Part shown: piece by piece, positions 11,901 through 22,400 of the stretch | Numbering within the stretch: the first letter of the stretch is position 1 | How the letters are laid out: each line of letters opens with the position of its first letter | NCBI GenBank assembly: GCA_027604505.1 | Contig: JADIIX010000164.1 | Location: 4,199 to 42,844, forward strand | Reading direction: 5' to 3' | Origin: Gonapodya sp. JEL0774 | Taxonomy: Eukaryota > Monoblepharomycota > Monoblepharidomycetes > Monoblepharidales > Gonapodyaceae | Length of the DNA stretch: 38,646 nucleotides | Notes under the pieces: generated by a model | Told to the model about the DNA's origin: nothing | Databases searched by the model: none | The model's input: the letters and a program-made list of their open reading frames with translations, nothing else | Position numbers and translations under genes: made by a program

Positions 11901-12799
11901 CGCAAGCGATAGGGACATGTCCGTTTTTGCACTGGGTTTGCTGCAGGCGGAGCAAGAAGGGCGGCGTTTCATTTTGAGAACCGCGGCGTCATTTGTGTCT
12001 GCGAGGCTGGGAATACGGTCGAAACCCCCGTTAACCATGAAGGATTTGGGTGTCAAGGCCGAGGACGCGAGAAACGGAGGACTGATTGTCGTCGGATCGT
12101 AAGTAGAACTGATCATCCGACGATTATTGCAGGCGTCGACCGGTGCTCACTCTGTGCGTGCACTTCCATCCCAACAGTTACGTTCCGAAGACTACCCAGC
12201 AAGTTCAGTCTCTCCTAGACCGCCGAGGCTCCCTCCTCCACGTTGAAACCGTGTCTATTTCCACAATATCCCAATCTTCCGACGATGAGATTGCAGCCTA
12301 TGTCTCGGCCACCGCCTCTCGCTCCGCTGCTGCCATCGCCTCTGGTAAGGATGCATTGATTTTGACGGCTAGGGAACTGGTGACGGGCGCAACAGCTGAA
12401 GAAAGCCTGAGAATAAACGTGAAAGTGTCTCTGGGAATGGTGGCAATCGCGAGAGCGGTGCTGGAGAAGGTGCGGCCCCGTTACGTAATTGCAAAGGTTA
12501 GTTGGACCGTTCGGGGATTCTGTAGTAGGTGCGCATCAACACAGTGCATTTTACTCACAAACTTGTTTGCCACCCACACTTGATCTATCCAGGGCGGCAT
12601 CACCTCCTCAGACACAGCCACCAAGTCTTTGGGTATGCGTCGTGCGCGCGTTGCCGGGCAAGCAGCTCCAGGGGTGCCTCTGTGGGTTTCAGAAGATCCA
12701 CGGACAGTGAGACCTGGTGTGCCCTATGTGGTGTTTCCTGGAAATGTTGGGACCAAAGATACACTGGCGGCGATCGTAGAGAGGTGGGCGACCGTGTAA
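8975..12799 (+). CDS. 6PGDH/3-hydroxyisobutyrate dehydrogenase-like - four-carbon acid sugar kinase (DUF1537) fusion
   Basis: Twelve exons (8975-9174, 9253-9337, 9421-9499, 9561-9953, 10015-10172, 10244-10646, 10729-11032, 11097-11235, 11338-11454, 11554-12098, 12178-12496, 12593-12799) total 2949 nt, giving 982 residues. Residues ~18-121 are only the C-terminal helical domain of a 6PGDH-like enzyme (GIHLATAGEAVSLARK, EIIAGAAGGSWMY). Residues ~171-460 are a complete dehydrogenase with GFAGLGAMG, DAPVSGG and GAGSSVKMINQLLAGVH (catalytic Lys and Asn). Residues ~534-982 are the DUF1537 kinase, with VVLDDDPTGTQT, VLRSDSTLRGH, GGITSSDTATK and FPGNVG. Bacterial LtnD/OtnK-type enzymes oxidise and phosphorylate four-carbon sugar acids such as threonate, so a role in sugar-acid catabolism is inferred. 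The architecture matches the plant/fungal multidomain family, but the class II aldolase domain found at the C-terminus of the plant form is absent: the gene stops at ERWATV. The start at 8975 is the first in-frame methionine after an upstream stop. Confidence 0.92.
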
Positions 12800-13011
12800 A
12801 AGGAGCAAATAGATGCATAGATATTACGGGTTATGTACTATGCTGGTGAACCCAAATTTTGGATGTCCTTGACTTTGTTGTCGTTGGCGGGCAAGTCCGC
12901 CGCCCAGTTTCATATATAAATGAATGATGACATTGCCTTTGAATTGATTCAATTATCCACTGGAGCCTTTGAAACGTCAGAAATAACGCGGACTAAAACA
13001 CTCTTGGAGAG

Positions 13012-15536
13012 ATGAGTGACTGGCGAACGCCGCCGGTAACGGATCTGGGCTACTCGCTGGATGAGGCGAGCTCCACTGCTACACGGATCCTCCAGACATT
13101 GAATGCCAATGAAAGAACCACAGAGCGGAGTAGAGACGGTGGACATCAGTCGCCGCTGCGTCCCCCCCCACCTTCGCTTGCCATCTTTCATGGGGCGACC
13201 TCTTCACCAACAGATTCAAGTCTCCAAGGCCAGTCGCCACCTACACCACTGCCTCCTTCATCCCCACCACCTTCGCCACCGATTGCATCACAACCGGCTT
13301 CGCCACGCATTCCCCCCGCACGGATTCACCCCCCCTATCCGGCTTGGGTCAACCCGTTTGAGATTATTCTCCACGCCCTCGGGGGTGCCGTGCGAACAGC
13401 ACTACTTGCATATGCTACACGTGGCTCTATTTCAACTCTTTCCGCCATCCTTTCAATTCTTCGTGTGCGACGTTGGGACCATAATCGTTTAGTACTAGCT
13501 TTTTTTGGACCAGAATCACGGTCACTCGCGGAGGCAGCTGCGGGATTTTCGTTCACATGGAAGTTAACTTTTAATTTAATGAGTTGGTGGCGAGGCAAAG
13601 TAGACGGAGTGAACGCGGGTGTAGCTGGTGAGCAATGTGTTCAGAAATTGCGCCCTCCCAAGAATCTCAAACCAGTCGTTATTCAAGGAGCTCTTGCGGG
13701 TTTATGGATACTTCAAGAGCACCCGGACCGGCGACGCGTTCTCCTAGAACAAGTTGGTGTCAGAGCTGCACAGGTCCTTTATAACTGGGCTGGATCTTCG
13801 TTTGGTTTCAATGTACCGTATGGATGTAAGTTGTTTGCTCTGAAGCATGAATGAATAAGGGTTCATAGCCCTTGTCTCAGTGTTGACTGCTGCACACGCT
13901 CAGCGTCCAATATGTTCACCAGTTTTCAATCTGTCCACCCTCCACAGCGGCCCTCCTATTCATTCTTTGTACAGGTCCACTCACCTACAGCCTTGCGATG
14001 CGCCCTGAGACCTTACCATCAACCTATACCTCGTCCCTCATTGACCTGGTTGGACTCTCCCCGGAAATTCTCGACGCCAACATCCGAAATGTCAGAGCTC
14101 TTGAAGTTGTGCCAGGAGGATGGGATGAACACCCATGGGAATCGGCAAGGGGTGACGGTGGACTCGGGAGGCTGAGTAAGAGGGCAAGGGTAGCGGGCAG
14201 AGTCACTGCGGGCTTGAGTGAGTTTCACGTGTACCTGGGGGCGGGGGGCGGGGACGTCTCAGGCTCCCGCAAGTACACGCTCCGGCGGACTTTGTTCAGA
14301 AGCAAAAGATGGGGCACATAGATTTTTGCCAAACCTCCGTTTTGTTTCTGTGTTAAATCTGTTCTATTGGAGATTCATCTTGCACCTAATCTCCACCTCT
14401 CTCAAAGTTGCGCCCCCCACATCCTCCATTCCTGCACTCATCTCTTCGCGGCTGGCCTCATTCTCTCTACCCGATGCCACCTTCACCATCCTGGAACGCC
14501 TGGCACACACAGAGCTTCTCGCCTACGTCACCGAAAAAGGACTTGGCATTGCAACTCGCTCGCCTAACTCTTTTGAACCCGCGACAACAGAGTTACCTAG
14601 TTTGGGAGTCCCGAATGTGGATGCTGGGGAGCGTCCCGAGGCAACTGCGGAAGTACCTTTGAGTCCAGACGCAGAAAAAGCACGAATTGGTCACCTCCAC
14701 CATGCATCCCCGCTCCGCACGGTGCCTGTGCCAGATTTGCTATGTACACTCGCACACCCTCACTTTCCCTTTGCTTCCTTTCGACATGCACCGTTGGTGC
14801 CTTTACCCCGCTTCCCATCTCCCACTACTTTCCTCGAGTATTTCACCCTACGTCATCCTCACCTCTCGTTCTCCCTCTCTACTGCTTTTCGTGCAGTATC
14901 GCAAATTTTACCTCTCCACCTGGGGTTGAACATTCTTCCGCTCCTTTTGCTCCGTCTCCCCAAGCTCCGCCACGCGCCTGCTGCAGAACTCACCAAAGCT
15001 GTGCTGGCTGCGGCCAGAAGCGCAGGATTCATGGGGTGTCTGGTTATGGCGTATGTTTACTTGAACTGTGGTGTTGCTGGTGGACTCGTGAGGAGGGGTT
15101 GGTGGAGAAAAGCGCACAAGTGGCAATTCTTGGTGGTGAGTGAATATGTATACAGGGGAGGGTTGTTCAGGGGCAGCTCGAACGTGCTGTTGCATCTAAT
15201 TCCTTGTTCAGTCGGGCTACATCGCTGCTCTTACCATCTTTTTTGAGAGCCCGAGCCGCCGCCGCGAGCTAGCATCCTATGTCCTTCCACTCACCCTCGA
15301 GTGCACGTATGTTCTCCTGAGGAGTGACTGTTGGCAAATCGAGTTACAAACCCCACTTCCTCTCACACAGCTACAAAATACTTATGTCTCGTGGCGTCGC
15401 GGGTCGAATCCCTCACTGGCGCGCGCTCGTATTCTCGGCTTCGTGTGCAGTTCTAATGGCAACATATGTCCAGGCGCCCTCACAGATGGGGTCTTTGGCA
15501 TATGCCGTGGTAAGGAGAGGGATAGGGACGTATTAA
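13012..15536 (+). CDS. TMEM135-like multi-pass membrane protein
   Basis: Five exons are proposed: 13012-13825, 13948-14217, 14408-15135, 15212-15306 and 15371-15536. They total 2073 nt, giving 690 residues. The intron at 14218-14407 is the least certain. Residues ~45-110 are proline/serine-rich and look disordered. From residue ~111 (WVNPFEIILHALGGAV) the protein is hydrophobic, with several likely membrane segments such as SALLFILCTGPLTYSLAM and LPLHLGLNILPLLLLRLP. Near the C-terminus, SGYIAALTIFFESPSRRRE followed by LASYVLPLTLECTYKILMSRG matches the hallmark of fungal and animal TMEM135 proteins (an S-R-R-x-E-L-A-x-Y-V-L-P block). Animal TMEM135 is linked to peroxisomes and mitochondria; the same location here is inference. 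It starts only 212 bp after the preceding gene. Confidence 0.8.
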
Positions 15537-16117
15537 TATGTATCGGAGGTGGTGTTAACTGAGAAATGTAAGGTGACATGAATGCCGGGCACCCATCTTC
15601 GAGTTTGTCACTGGGCCCAATCGTCTGCACCCATCACGCTGCGTCCCCAACTCACACTGTACCCACAAACCATCTCTAGCCCCAAATTTTATTATCAGAG
15701 ACACCACGAGAACTGGAATCCAGCACCATTTCCTGCAAGTTCCATTGAGGAAGTCTGTGCCTTTTTTTGGAATTCAGCGTTGACAGGGACTTTTCGGGAA
15801 CCAGGCGGAGGGAACTACAGAACGGAGTCTGATGAAAAGCAAAGCGCCTGCCTAGTATTATTTAGTAGATAGCGTGGAAGCGTGAGGTGAGAAGTGGTCA
15901 AGCTCCGAAAATCAAAGATCCTTCTCAAAGATTTCTACATACTACCGACATTCTATCGGGCAGCGTGCCAGTATGGGGGGGGGGGGGGGGGGGGGGGNNN
16001 NNNNNNNCACCCCCCTCCCCGCTGACCTCTGCATCTCCAAAGTTGAATGACGGCAGTGACGATGTTCCTGACAGAGGCCCTGCCTCCGTGGACCAGCCAG
16101 TGCAGGAACATACATCC
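15537..16117. other. Intergenic region with assembly gap, upstream of RS/RGG gene
   Basis: This stretch holds the 3' flank of the TMEM135-like gene and the 5' region of the RS/RGG protein. It includes a 23-base G homopolymer (15975-15997), the N gap and a C-rich stretch. An open frame continues through the gap into the downstream gene, so the true first exon of that gene may lie here. Nothing else was recognised. Confidence 0.4.
15998..16007. other. Assembly gap (10 N) at the end of a poly-G run
   Basis: Ten N bases directly follow 23 consecutive G residues and precede CACCCCCCTCCCC. The fixed size of ten suggests a placeholder of unknown true length. The homopolymer probably broke the assembly. 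Confidence 0.98.
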
Positions 16118-19100
16118 ATGGATCGCGAAGAGCACAATTCTGGTGGTGGTGAACTAGACCAAAGTCTGAAAAAGAGTGATAGGAAGTCTCAGTCGGCGAG
16201 AAATTCACGGAGACGGTCGAAATCTCGATCTCGGTCCAAGTCTCGAAGTGAACGGAGAAGTACAAGGCACGGTGAACGAGACCGCGACAGGGACAAGGAC
16301 AAGGACAGGGAGCGTGTAAAGAGAGACAGGGACCGCCGGCGAGAAAGAGATGGGGATAAGCAACGCTCGTCAACGGACAAGGACAAAGAAAACGACCGTC
16401 GGGAAAGGTCGAAGGATAGAGAACGGGGTACAGATCGTCGGGAGGCGCGAGACAGAGACCGGGATCGGGACCGAAAGCACCGTGATGGGGAGCACGTGGA
16501 AGAGGAAGCAGAAGCGGCAGTGGGCGGGAGCGAAGGCAACGTGGAGGCTGCTGTCGAATCTGGAACCCCCACCGGTTCTGAGGAGGACAAGGTTGGGGAG
16601 GTTGAGGTGATTCCTTTCCAAAAATCTGAAACGAAGCTGCCATCGACAGAACCGACTCGTGAACGTGAAACAGATCGAAATCGAACGCGACGGCGTGACA
16701 GGTCGAAGGAGAGGGACAAAGAGCGGGACCGGGATAGTCGAAGGCATCGCTCTTCCCATCGGGATTACTCCAAAGAACGAGAGTCATCCCGCCCCGATCG
16801 CATCAAGGACCGGGACTCCCCCCGGGGTGATGGTTCAAAGGATACCTCACGCCGGGAGCGGTCGAAGGACCGCGAGTCCTCTCGCCGGGAGCGGTCAAAG
16901 GACCGTGAGCCCTCTCGCCGAGACCGTGATGGCGACGGGTCTAAAGACAAGGATCGCGAGCGCCGTCGTCCTCATCGAACCCGAGATCATAATCGGGATC
17001 GGTCTGATCGCAGGACTGCTCGAGATCGGGATGACGATTCCAATCGGGATCCCTCTCCAGGTATACGTGCAGCCGATGAACCAGATGTGGATGGGCGAAA
17101 GCGTGAACGTGTGCAGAACGGCTCTGCAGACGAAGACCGCAATCGGCATGACAGAATCGACAACCATACCAGCTCCCACCATCGTGTTTCAGCCGCGACT
17201 TCGAACGCCGAGTTTGCAAATTCACGCCCCCGATCTCCCACACAGCGGAAGCGGCGTCGTTCTCGCTCTCAGTCCCAATCTCGTAACAGAACTCCCACGC
17301 CTCCACCGCCACCCCGCTCCCGCTCCCCAACTTCAACTCCCCGTCCAGTGGCACCGGGTCCTGTTGTTGGGGGCTTTCCACGGGGATGGCAACCCCCACC
17401 CCCTTCGTGGCGGGCTCGTGGTCGGGGGTGGCGAGGTGGCTTCGATCCAGGATTTCGGGGCAGTTGGAGAGGTAGATGGGACGGGCGGCCACCAATTATA
17501 CCGCCTGGAGGAAGAGGATACTGGAGAGGTCCTGTTGGATGGAGAGAAGATGAAGGGGGCCGAGATGGGAGGGTGAACTTTCCCGAGAGAGGTCGGGGCT
17601 GGGAAGAACCATGGTCAGGTGAACGGAGGGATGCTGAAGGCTATACTGAGAGCGACCAGGAGCGAGTAGAGATGCGAGAGAGGGACGGAGAGCGCATGGT
17701 CGTTAAGGAAAAGGACGTGTTGTCACAGGAATGGACGTCTTCTCAGGAAGGGAACAAAAGTCGCCACGTTAGCGGCCACGAAATGAAGGAAGACATTGGT
17801 CTCCGCCGCGTATCAAAGCTTGAGGCCCGTGAAGACCAAAATAGACCTCTCACTACTGACCCGGCTCGTGACCCCCCTAATGTCAATGCCCGGGCCAGCA
17901 GCGAACATAATGACGGTCCTTCAGTTTTACCTGCACTCTCTGATAAAGCTTTGGTACTTGACAGCGACCAGCGGGCATCTTCTACAACCACTCTCGAGGG
18001 AGCCCGACCGACGGCCAGTGCAGGAGATAAGATTCAAGCGCAAAATGGGACCGCAGCAATTGGTGGTGCTGGCATTGGTGACGTCGCGGTTCGTGGCCGT
18101 TGGACTCCACGAGGCAGAGGAGAATGGCGGGGAGGAACTTCTGGTGGATGGCGGGGTGGAGGGGGTGGTCGAGGTGGAGGCTTCGGCTACAGTGGAGATG
18201 GCGGACAATGGTCCGGTAATGGTCGCGATGGTGGTGGTGGCTATGGGGACTGGAGAGAGTGGGATGAATGGGACGATGGTAGTTGGGGAGCTGGCGGATG
18301 GGGAGGCGCTGCAGCAGTGAATCCGATGGTGGCGGGTATGGGTATGGGTGCAATGAGTGGAATGGGTGGAATGGGCGGTATGGGCGGGGGAATGGGTGTT
18401 ATGGGAGGCGTTGGTGGCATCGGCGGGATGGGCGGAATGGGTGGCATGGGTGGCATGGGGTATGGGGGTTTCGGTATGATGGGGTGGGGAAACGGCTGGG
18501 GAGGGATGGACATGAGCGGAATGAGTGGAATGAGTGGAATGAGTGGGATGAGTGGGATGAGTGGGATGAGTGGGATGAGTGGGATGAATTCTTTAGGTTC
18601 AATGGGCGTCATGGGATACGGTAATGGATGGGGTGGAACGGGCGAAGGCTTCAATCAAACTCAGTGGGGTGCAGGTTGGCAGCAAGGTCGGGGACAGCAG
18701 CCGCAGGGGGGATCGAGCTACACTCGAAGAGGGCAAAGTAATGGTCAGATTCAAGGACCTCACGAGGAAAAAGTCGGCAACGGTGCTGACGAGAAACAGA
18801 TATTGATCACGGACAAGGATTCCACCGGTAACACTGTGCTCCCCGAAACACCGGCTGCCACTCAACCACCAAATTTGAACTCTGATGACCCTGAACCGTC
18901 GCGTGTAGCGGCACGGGAACGCGACCGAGCTCGACGGATCGAGGAATCCTCGGACCCCCACGAGAGGCGAAAATCTGATCTTCCCACTATAGCTGAAGTC
19001 AAACCATCCTTGGCCGAACCAGACGATCACTCTCTAGCGGCTATTGACAACTCAGCAACCGAGTTAGAAGTGCCCGAAGTTGGCAAAGCTGATCGGGGAG

Positions 19101-19216
19101 TTTCAACGGGGGTTCCAGCGATGTTAAGCGTGTTGGAGAAGAAAAAGAGGAGCGAAAGTCGCATATTTGGGGATGAAGACATGGTGGACTATGAGGTCGG
19201 CGACGACGTAATTTGA
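16118..19216 (+). CDS. RS/RGG/GM-rich putative RNA-binding protein, function unknown
   Basis: One uninterrupted frame of 1032 codons from the first in-frame ATG after the gap; the frame is also open upstream, so the start is uncertain. Residues ~25-290 are dominated by Arg-Ser, Arg-Asp and Lys-Asp-Arg-Glu dipeptides (RSKSRSRSKSRSERRS, RRERSKDRESS repeated), typical of splicing-associated RS/RD domains. A second RS patch with a proline run lies around 375-410. Two RGG/GWRGG regions occur near 426-476 and 661-707. A Gly-Met region follows, containing eight perfect Met-Ser-Gly repeats (~799-822). The C-terminus is acidic (GDEDMVDYEVGDDVI). No RRM or zinc finger is visible. The composition suggests a nuclear RNA-binding or condensate-forming protein; I do not recognise the family. 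It converges on the next gene with 234 bp between stop codons. Confidence 0.75.
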   Translation: MDREEHNSGGGELDQSLKKSDRKSQSARNSRRRSKSRSRSKSRSERRSTRHGERDRDRDKDKDRERVKRDRDRRRERDGDKQRSSTDKDKENDRRERSKDRERGTDRREARDRDRDRDRKHRDGEHVEEEAEAAVGGSEGNVEAAVESGTPTGSEEDKVGEVEVIPFQKSETKLPSTEPTRERETDRNRTRRRDRSKERDKERDRDSRRHRSSHRDYSKERESSRPDRIKDRDSPRGDGSKDTSRRERSKDRESSRRERSKDREPSRRDRDGDGSKDKDRERRRPHRTRDHNRDRSDRRTARDRDDDSNRDPSPGIRAADEPDVDGRKRERVQNGSADEDRNRHDRIDNHTSSHHRVSAATSNAEFANSRPRSPTQRKRRRSRSQSQSRNRTPTPPPPPRSRSPTSTPRPVAPGPVVGGFPRGWQPPPPSWRARGRGWRGGFDPGFRGSWRGRWDGRPPIIPPGGRGYWRGPVGWREDEGGRDGRVNFPERGRGWEEPWSGERRDAEGYTESDQERVEMRERDGERMVVKEKDVLSQEWTSSQEGNKSRHVSGHEMKEDIGLRRVSKLEAREDQNRPLTTDPARDPPNVNARASSEHNDGPSVLPALSDKALVLDSDQRASSTTTLEGARPTASAGDKIQAQNGTAAIGGAGIGDVAVRGRWTPRGRGEWRGGTSGGWRGGGGGRGGGFGYSGDGGQWSGNGRDGGGGYGDWREWDEWDDGSWGAGGWGGAAAVNPMVAGMGMGAMSGMGGMGGMGGGMGVMGGVGGIGGMGGMGGMGGMGYGGFGMMGWGNGWGGMDMSGMSGMSGMSGMSGMSGMSGMSGMNSLGSMGVMGYGNGWGGTGEGFNQTQWGAGWQQGRGQQPQGGSSYTRRGQSNGQIQGPHEEKVGNGADEKQILITDKDSTGNTVLPETPAATQPPNLNSDDPEPSRVAARERDRARRIEESSDPHERRKSDLPTIAEVKPSLAEPDDHSLAAIDNSATELEVPEVGKADRGVSTGVPAMLSVLEKKKRSESRIFGDEDMVDYEVGDDVI
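18512..18583 (+). repeat. In-frame 9-bp tandem repeat (ATGAGTGGR)x8
   Basis: Eight head-to-tail copies of a 9-bp unit encode Met-Ser-Gly. The first three copies end in A and the last five end in G, which suggests stepwise expansion. It is preceded by looser GGNATGGG repeats encoding Gly-Gly-Met. The length is a multiple of three, so copy-number change would keep the frame. Confidence 0.95.
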
Positions 19217-19450
19217 TTGTGATAGTCCCAAATTTTGCATTGAATCGTTACAGCCTGTCCCCACCCCATGAATCGTTACAATAGTTTCGATATTTTCTGT
19301 TACAATAACTTGGAAGACGGATGGAACCAGTCTCTCAATCTAAGTTACAATTGAACGATTTGACGGTTTCGCATGCCCTGAGTCGTGTTCCATTTCTGCC
19401 CGAATTCTTTGACATCCTTATTTTAACTCTTATCTATGATGCTTTGGAGA

Positions 19451-22400
19451 TCACTGAGCGATCCCTTTATGTCCTCGAGGGATTTTCACCAATACTCCGT
19501 TTTCTCTCGCCCATTCGAGGTAGCAAGGGTCGATGACGTAGTCCGTGATCATTTTGTATACAGGAGCACCATCCGGTCGCTTCGTGCTTTCCAATTCCAG
19601 TCTGAGAAATGTGTCGTCATCTGTCTTCGATTCGAGCGGTTGAAGCTTGTGATATAATGCAGTAAGCACTTCTTGATGTGTCAAGCCTATGCATTTCTTT
19701 TGGTTAGCCAAAGGCCTCAACTCTCGTACTCGATAAGGGCCCACCATCATCCTGCTTTGCGGTAATAAGAACGGCTTGATTTAGTGCCCGTACAAAAATT
19801 CGGGTCCTTGCTTGACGTTCTGTCACCACTGAAGGGTCGAATAAGCATTTACTCATGTCGAAGTCCCTAATGGAATCCTGAAACAGAGTTACGGTTACGG
19901 TATTTAATATGCAATGCGCTTGTGATAATCATTTCAACGCACTGTTTCTGTACTGAGAGTTTCAGAAAGCTCTGGTGGTCGCTTCATGTCCACAGAACCA
20001 AGTTGAGCCCATTCCTGCATGTCCTTTGTTGCCTTCCGAAAAAACTCGATCGGGTTCTCAAAAACATTCCACGCTTCGTAAGAGGCAAGAAGCGCAGTCG
20101 GAAATACATTCATTGGCAAGGTGTGCGCTCTGCGACTCTTGTGGCGCCTGGAATTTGAATGTTTTACAGTGTCATTATTGTTTTGTCGAGTTGTGACAAC
20201 CGGTGGCAATTCCTCAGAGACAGTCAGCACTGCTTGCACCGTATTACTACCCTGCTGTGGGAATGGAACATCGCCTATTCCGGGCGGTTGGGTAGAACCT
20301 TCGTCTGTAGGGCTGGTTTGATGATCATGCATGTTTCTCTCTTCGAGTCCACGCCTTCCAATTTTGTTGACATAATCGGGAAAGTCCAGGACATCTGGTT
20401 CCAGATCGATGCTGATAAGCGGTGATTCATCCTTCATCCAATTGTCTTCACCCAAGATTTCACTTCCCTGAAGTGGTGGGTTTTGCTCCAATAGTTGTGC
20501 TCGCAACTCAAGGTCTGTCCACGAGAATGTTGTTCGATGGGGGGAAGTTAAGTCCGATGATTCTAAAGCAGTGAAGTTCTCAAAGCTTGTAATTCTTGTG
20601 ACAGGAATTGTCGAATGTTCCAGGCGCTGAACTGTCAACTTGTTCTCCGGAATTAGTTTCGAACGTTTCGCTACATCCGCAATCAGAGGCAGATCTCGTT
20701 CGTGATCCGTTAGGTCATGGGACAGTTCCACTGCTACGAAGGGTACTAGCTTCTCGCGCTCTTCAACGTCTTGATCGGTGATCAAAGCGTCGTTTCTTCC
20801 GTTTTCACGTTGGCTTGACACACCGGCATCTTCTGTTGAGCCGGAAACAGACTGTTGATCGCTACCCGCGTTTCCTCTGTTCCCACATTTGCTTGAAGAA
20901 CCGTCTTCTGTTGAGTCACGGACAGATTGGTGCTCACTTCCCACATGATGTTGCCCAGTATCACATCTTGATAATTTCTCGCAATGAAAGGGTTCACTCT
21001 GAGTTTCTGTGAGGTCATTGACCAAGAGCTGCTCTTGTTCTGCAAGCCAGCGAGCATCATCTTCTTCCACATCGTCGTCCCTCGAAGAGGAAGCAGAAGA
21101 GTCACTCAGAAAGCGAGAATCCGTTCGTGTTTGATGATTCTTGTCAGCTGCCTTCGTGGTGCTGCGGGAACTTTCGTTGGTGCCCTCTGTATCCAGTTCA
21201 ATCAAAAAGGTCACCCCGGTTGCGAATTGCGCCTGATTAACGATCTCACGTTTGATATTGACATCCAGCCCGAATTGTGACAGGGAACTGGATTAATGAT
21301 CTCAGTAATGTGGTAGTGTTCAATTTAACAAAAATCGACACTTACTGGGAGAACTCTCGCTTCGGACCGTCTCGATGCCTTGGGTGACTCTTGGTTGGGT
21401 AGGGTCCCTCGGGTCTCTCCTCGTGATTTTCGAAGACCCTGACTTTCTTACGCTTGCCTGCTGGCGCATCCTCTGTTGCATCTGGCGTTCCAATATATCG
21501 CTTGGACTGAGGGGACGACTGCGATTTCAACCGGCAATTTAAACCATCACTATTGCATGGAGGGGTGTGGTCTACTCTGCATGGTCTCCCGGCCATGCTT
21601 TCCTTCGCGAGTCTCTTTCGTCCTGTAGCCAGCTCACTTTCAATACTATGATGCCTTTGACGCTTTGGTGCTTGTTTGCTTCCTGGATTACAGTCATCAG
21701 CAATGAGAGATTCCTCCTGCGCGACAACGTCAGTCATGTTTTCCTCAATTTGAAGTTTCTCTTCTTCATATCCTGGAGATTGTCCTTGCTGTGCTGGACC
21801 GCTGTGAAATGAACTCCGATCATATGTCTTGCACAACAGATCCAGCTCTATGCAGCGACAACAGCTTTTCGAATTGACATTATTGAAAATGCAGGACGTA
21901 CGGTGTTGCCGACAACTGGTATATGTGCCACAGATCAGATCTTCTGAATTGAAGCCAGCTTGTTTGTCTCCATTGTGATGGAGAGTTTGTTCCACCACCT
22001 GAACACGAGAATCTAAAGATCGTTCATCACCTACGTGGCAGGAAAGACCAAGCTCTAAGCAACGAACGCAAGTCTTTGAATCGGGTTGGAAGTGGCATGC
22101 TCTGTGCTTTTTGCGGCAAGCGATGCATGGTTGCCTCTTACGGGACTGCGCTGCAATGTTGCGTTTGCGACTTCTGCGAGAAACTTCACCTGATGAGCCC
22201 CTGGCATAAAGCATAAACGACCATCACACTTTAGCCGTCTGAATCGGCAGTTGTCGAAACTTACAGCGTTGTATCATTTGTGACATCCAAAGCGGGCTCA
22301 GTCAAGGTAATACCAGATGTGATCGCTCCAGATAGAAACTTGCCCATACTGCTCCCTGATTTCTCCGAACACTTTAGAAACCTACTTGCTATATCAGATT

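Noticed and set aside
15404-15416. GGGTCGAATCCC, similar to a tRNA B box
   Set aside because: It lies inside a coding exon of the TMEM135-like gene (VAGRIPHWRA), and no A box or cloverleaf can be drawn around it.
18512-18583. Possible CRISPR-like regular repeat
   Set aside because: The units are 9 bp, adjacent without spacers and in a coding frame. This is a coding minisatellite in a eukaryote.
18241-18654. Long minus-strand frame rich in Pro-Ile/Pro-Met
   Set aside because: It is the antisense shadow of the Gly-Met and Met-Ser-Gly repeats of the plus-strand gene.
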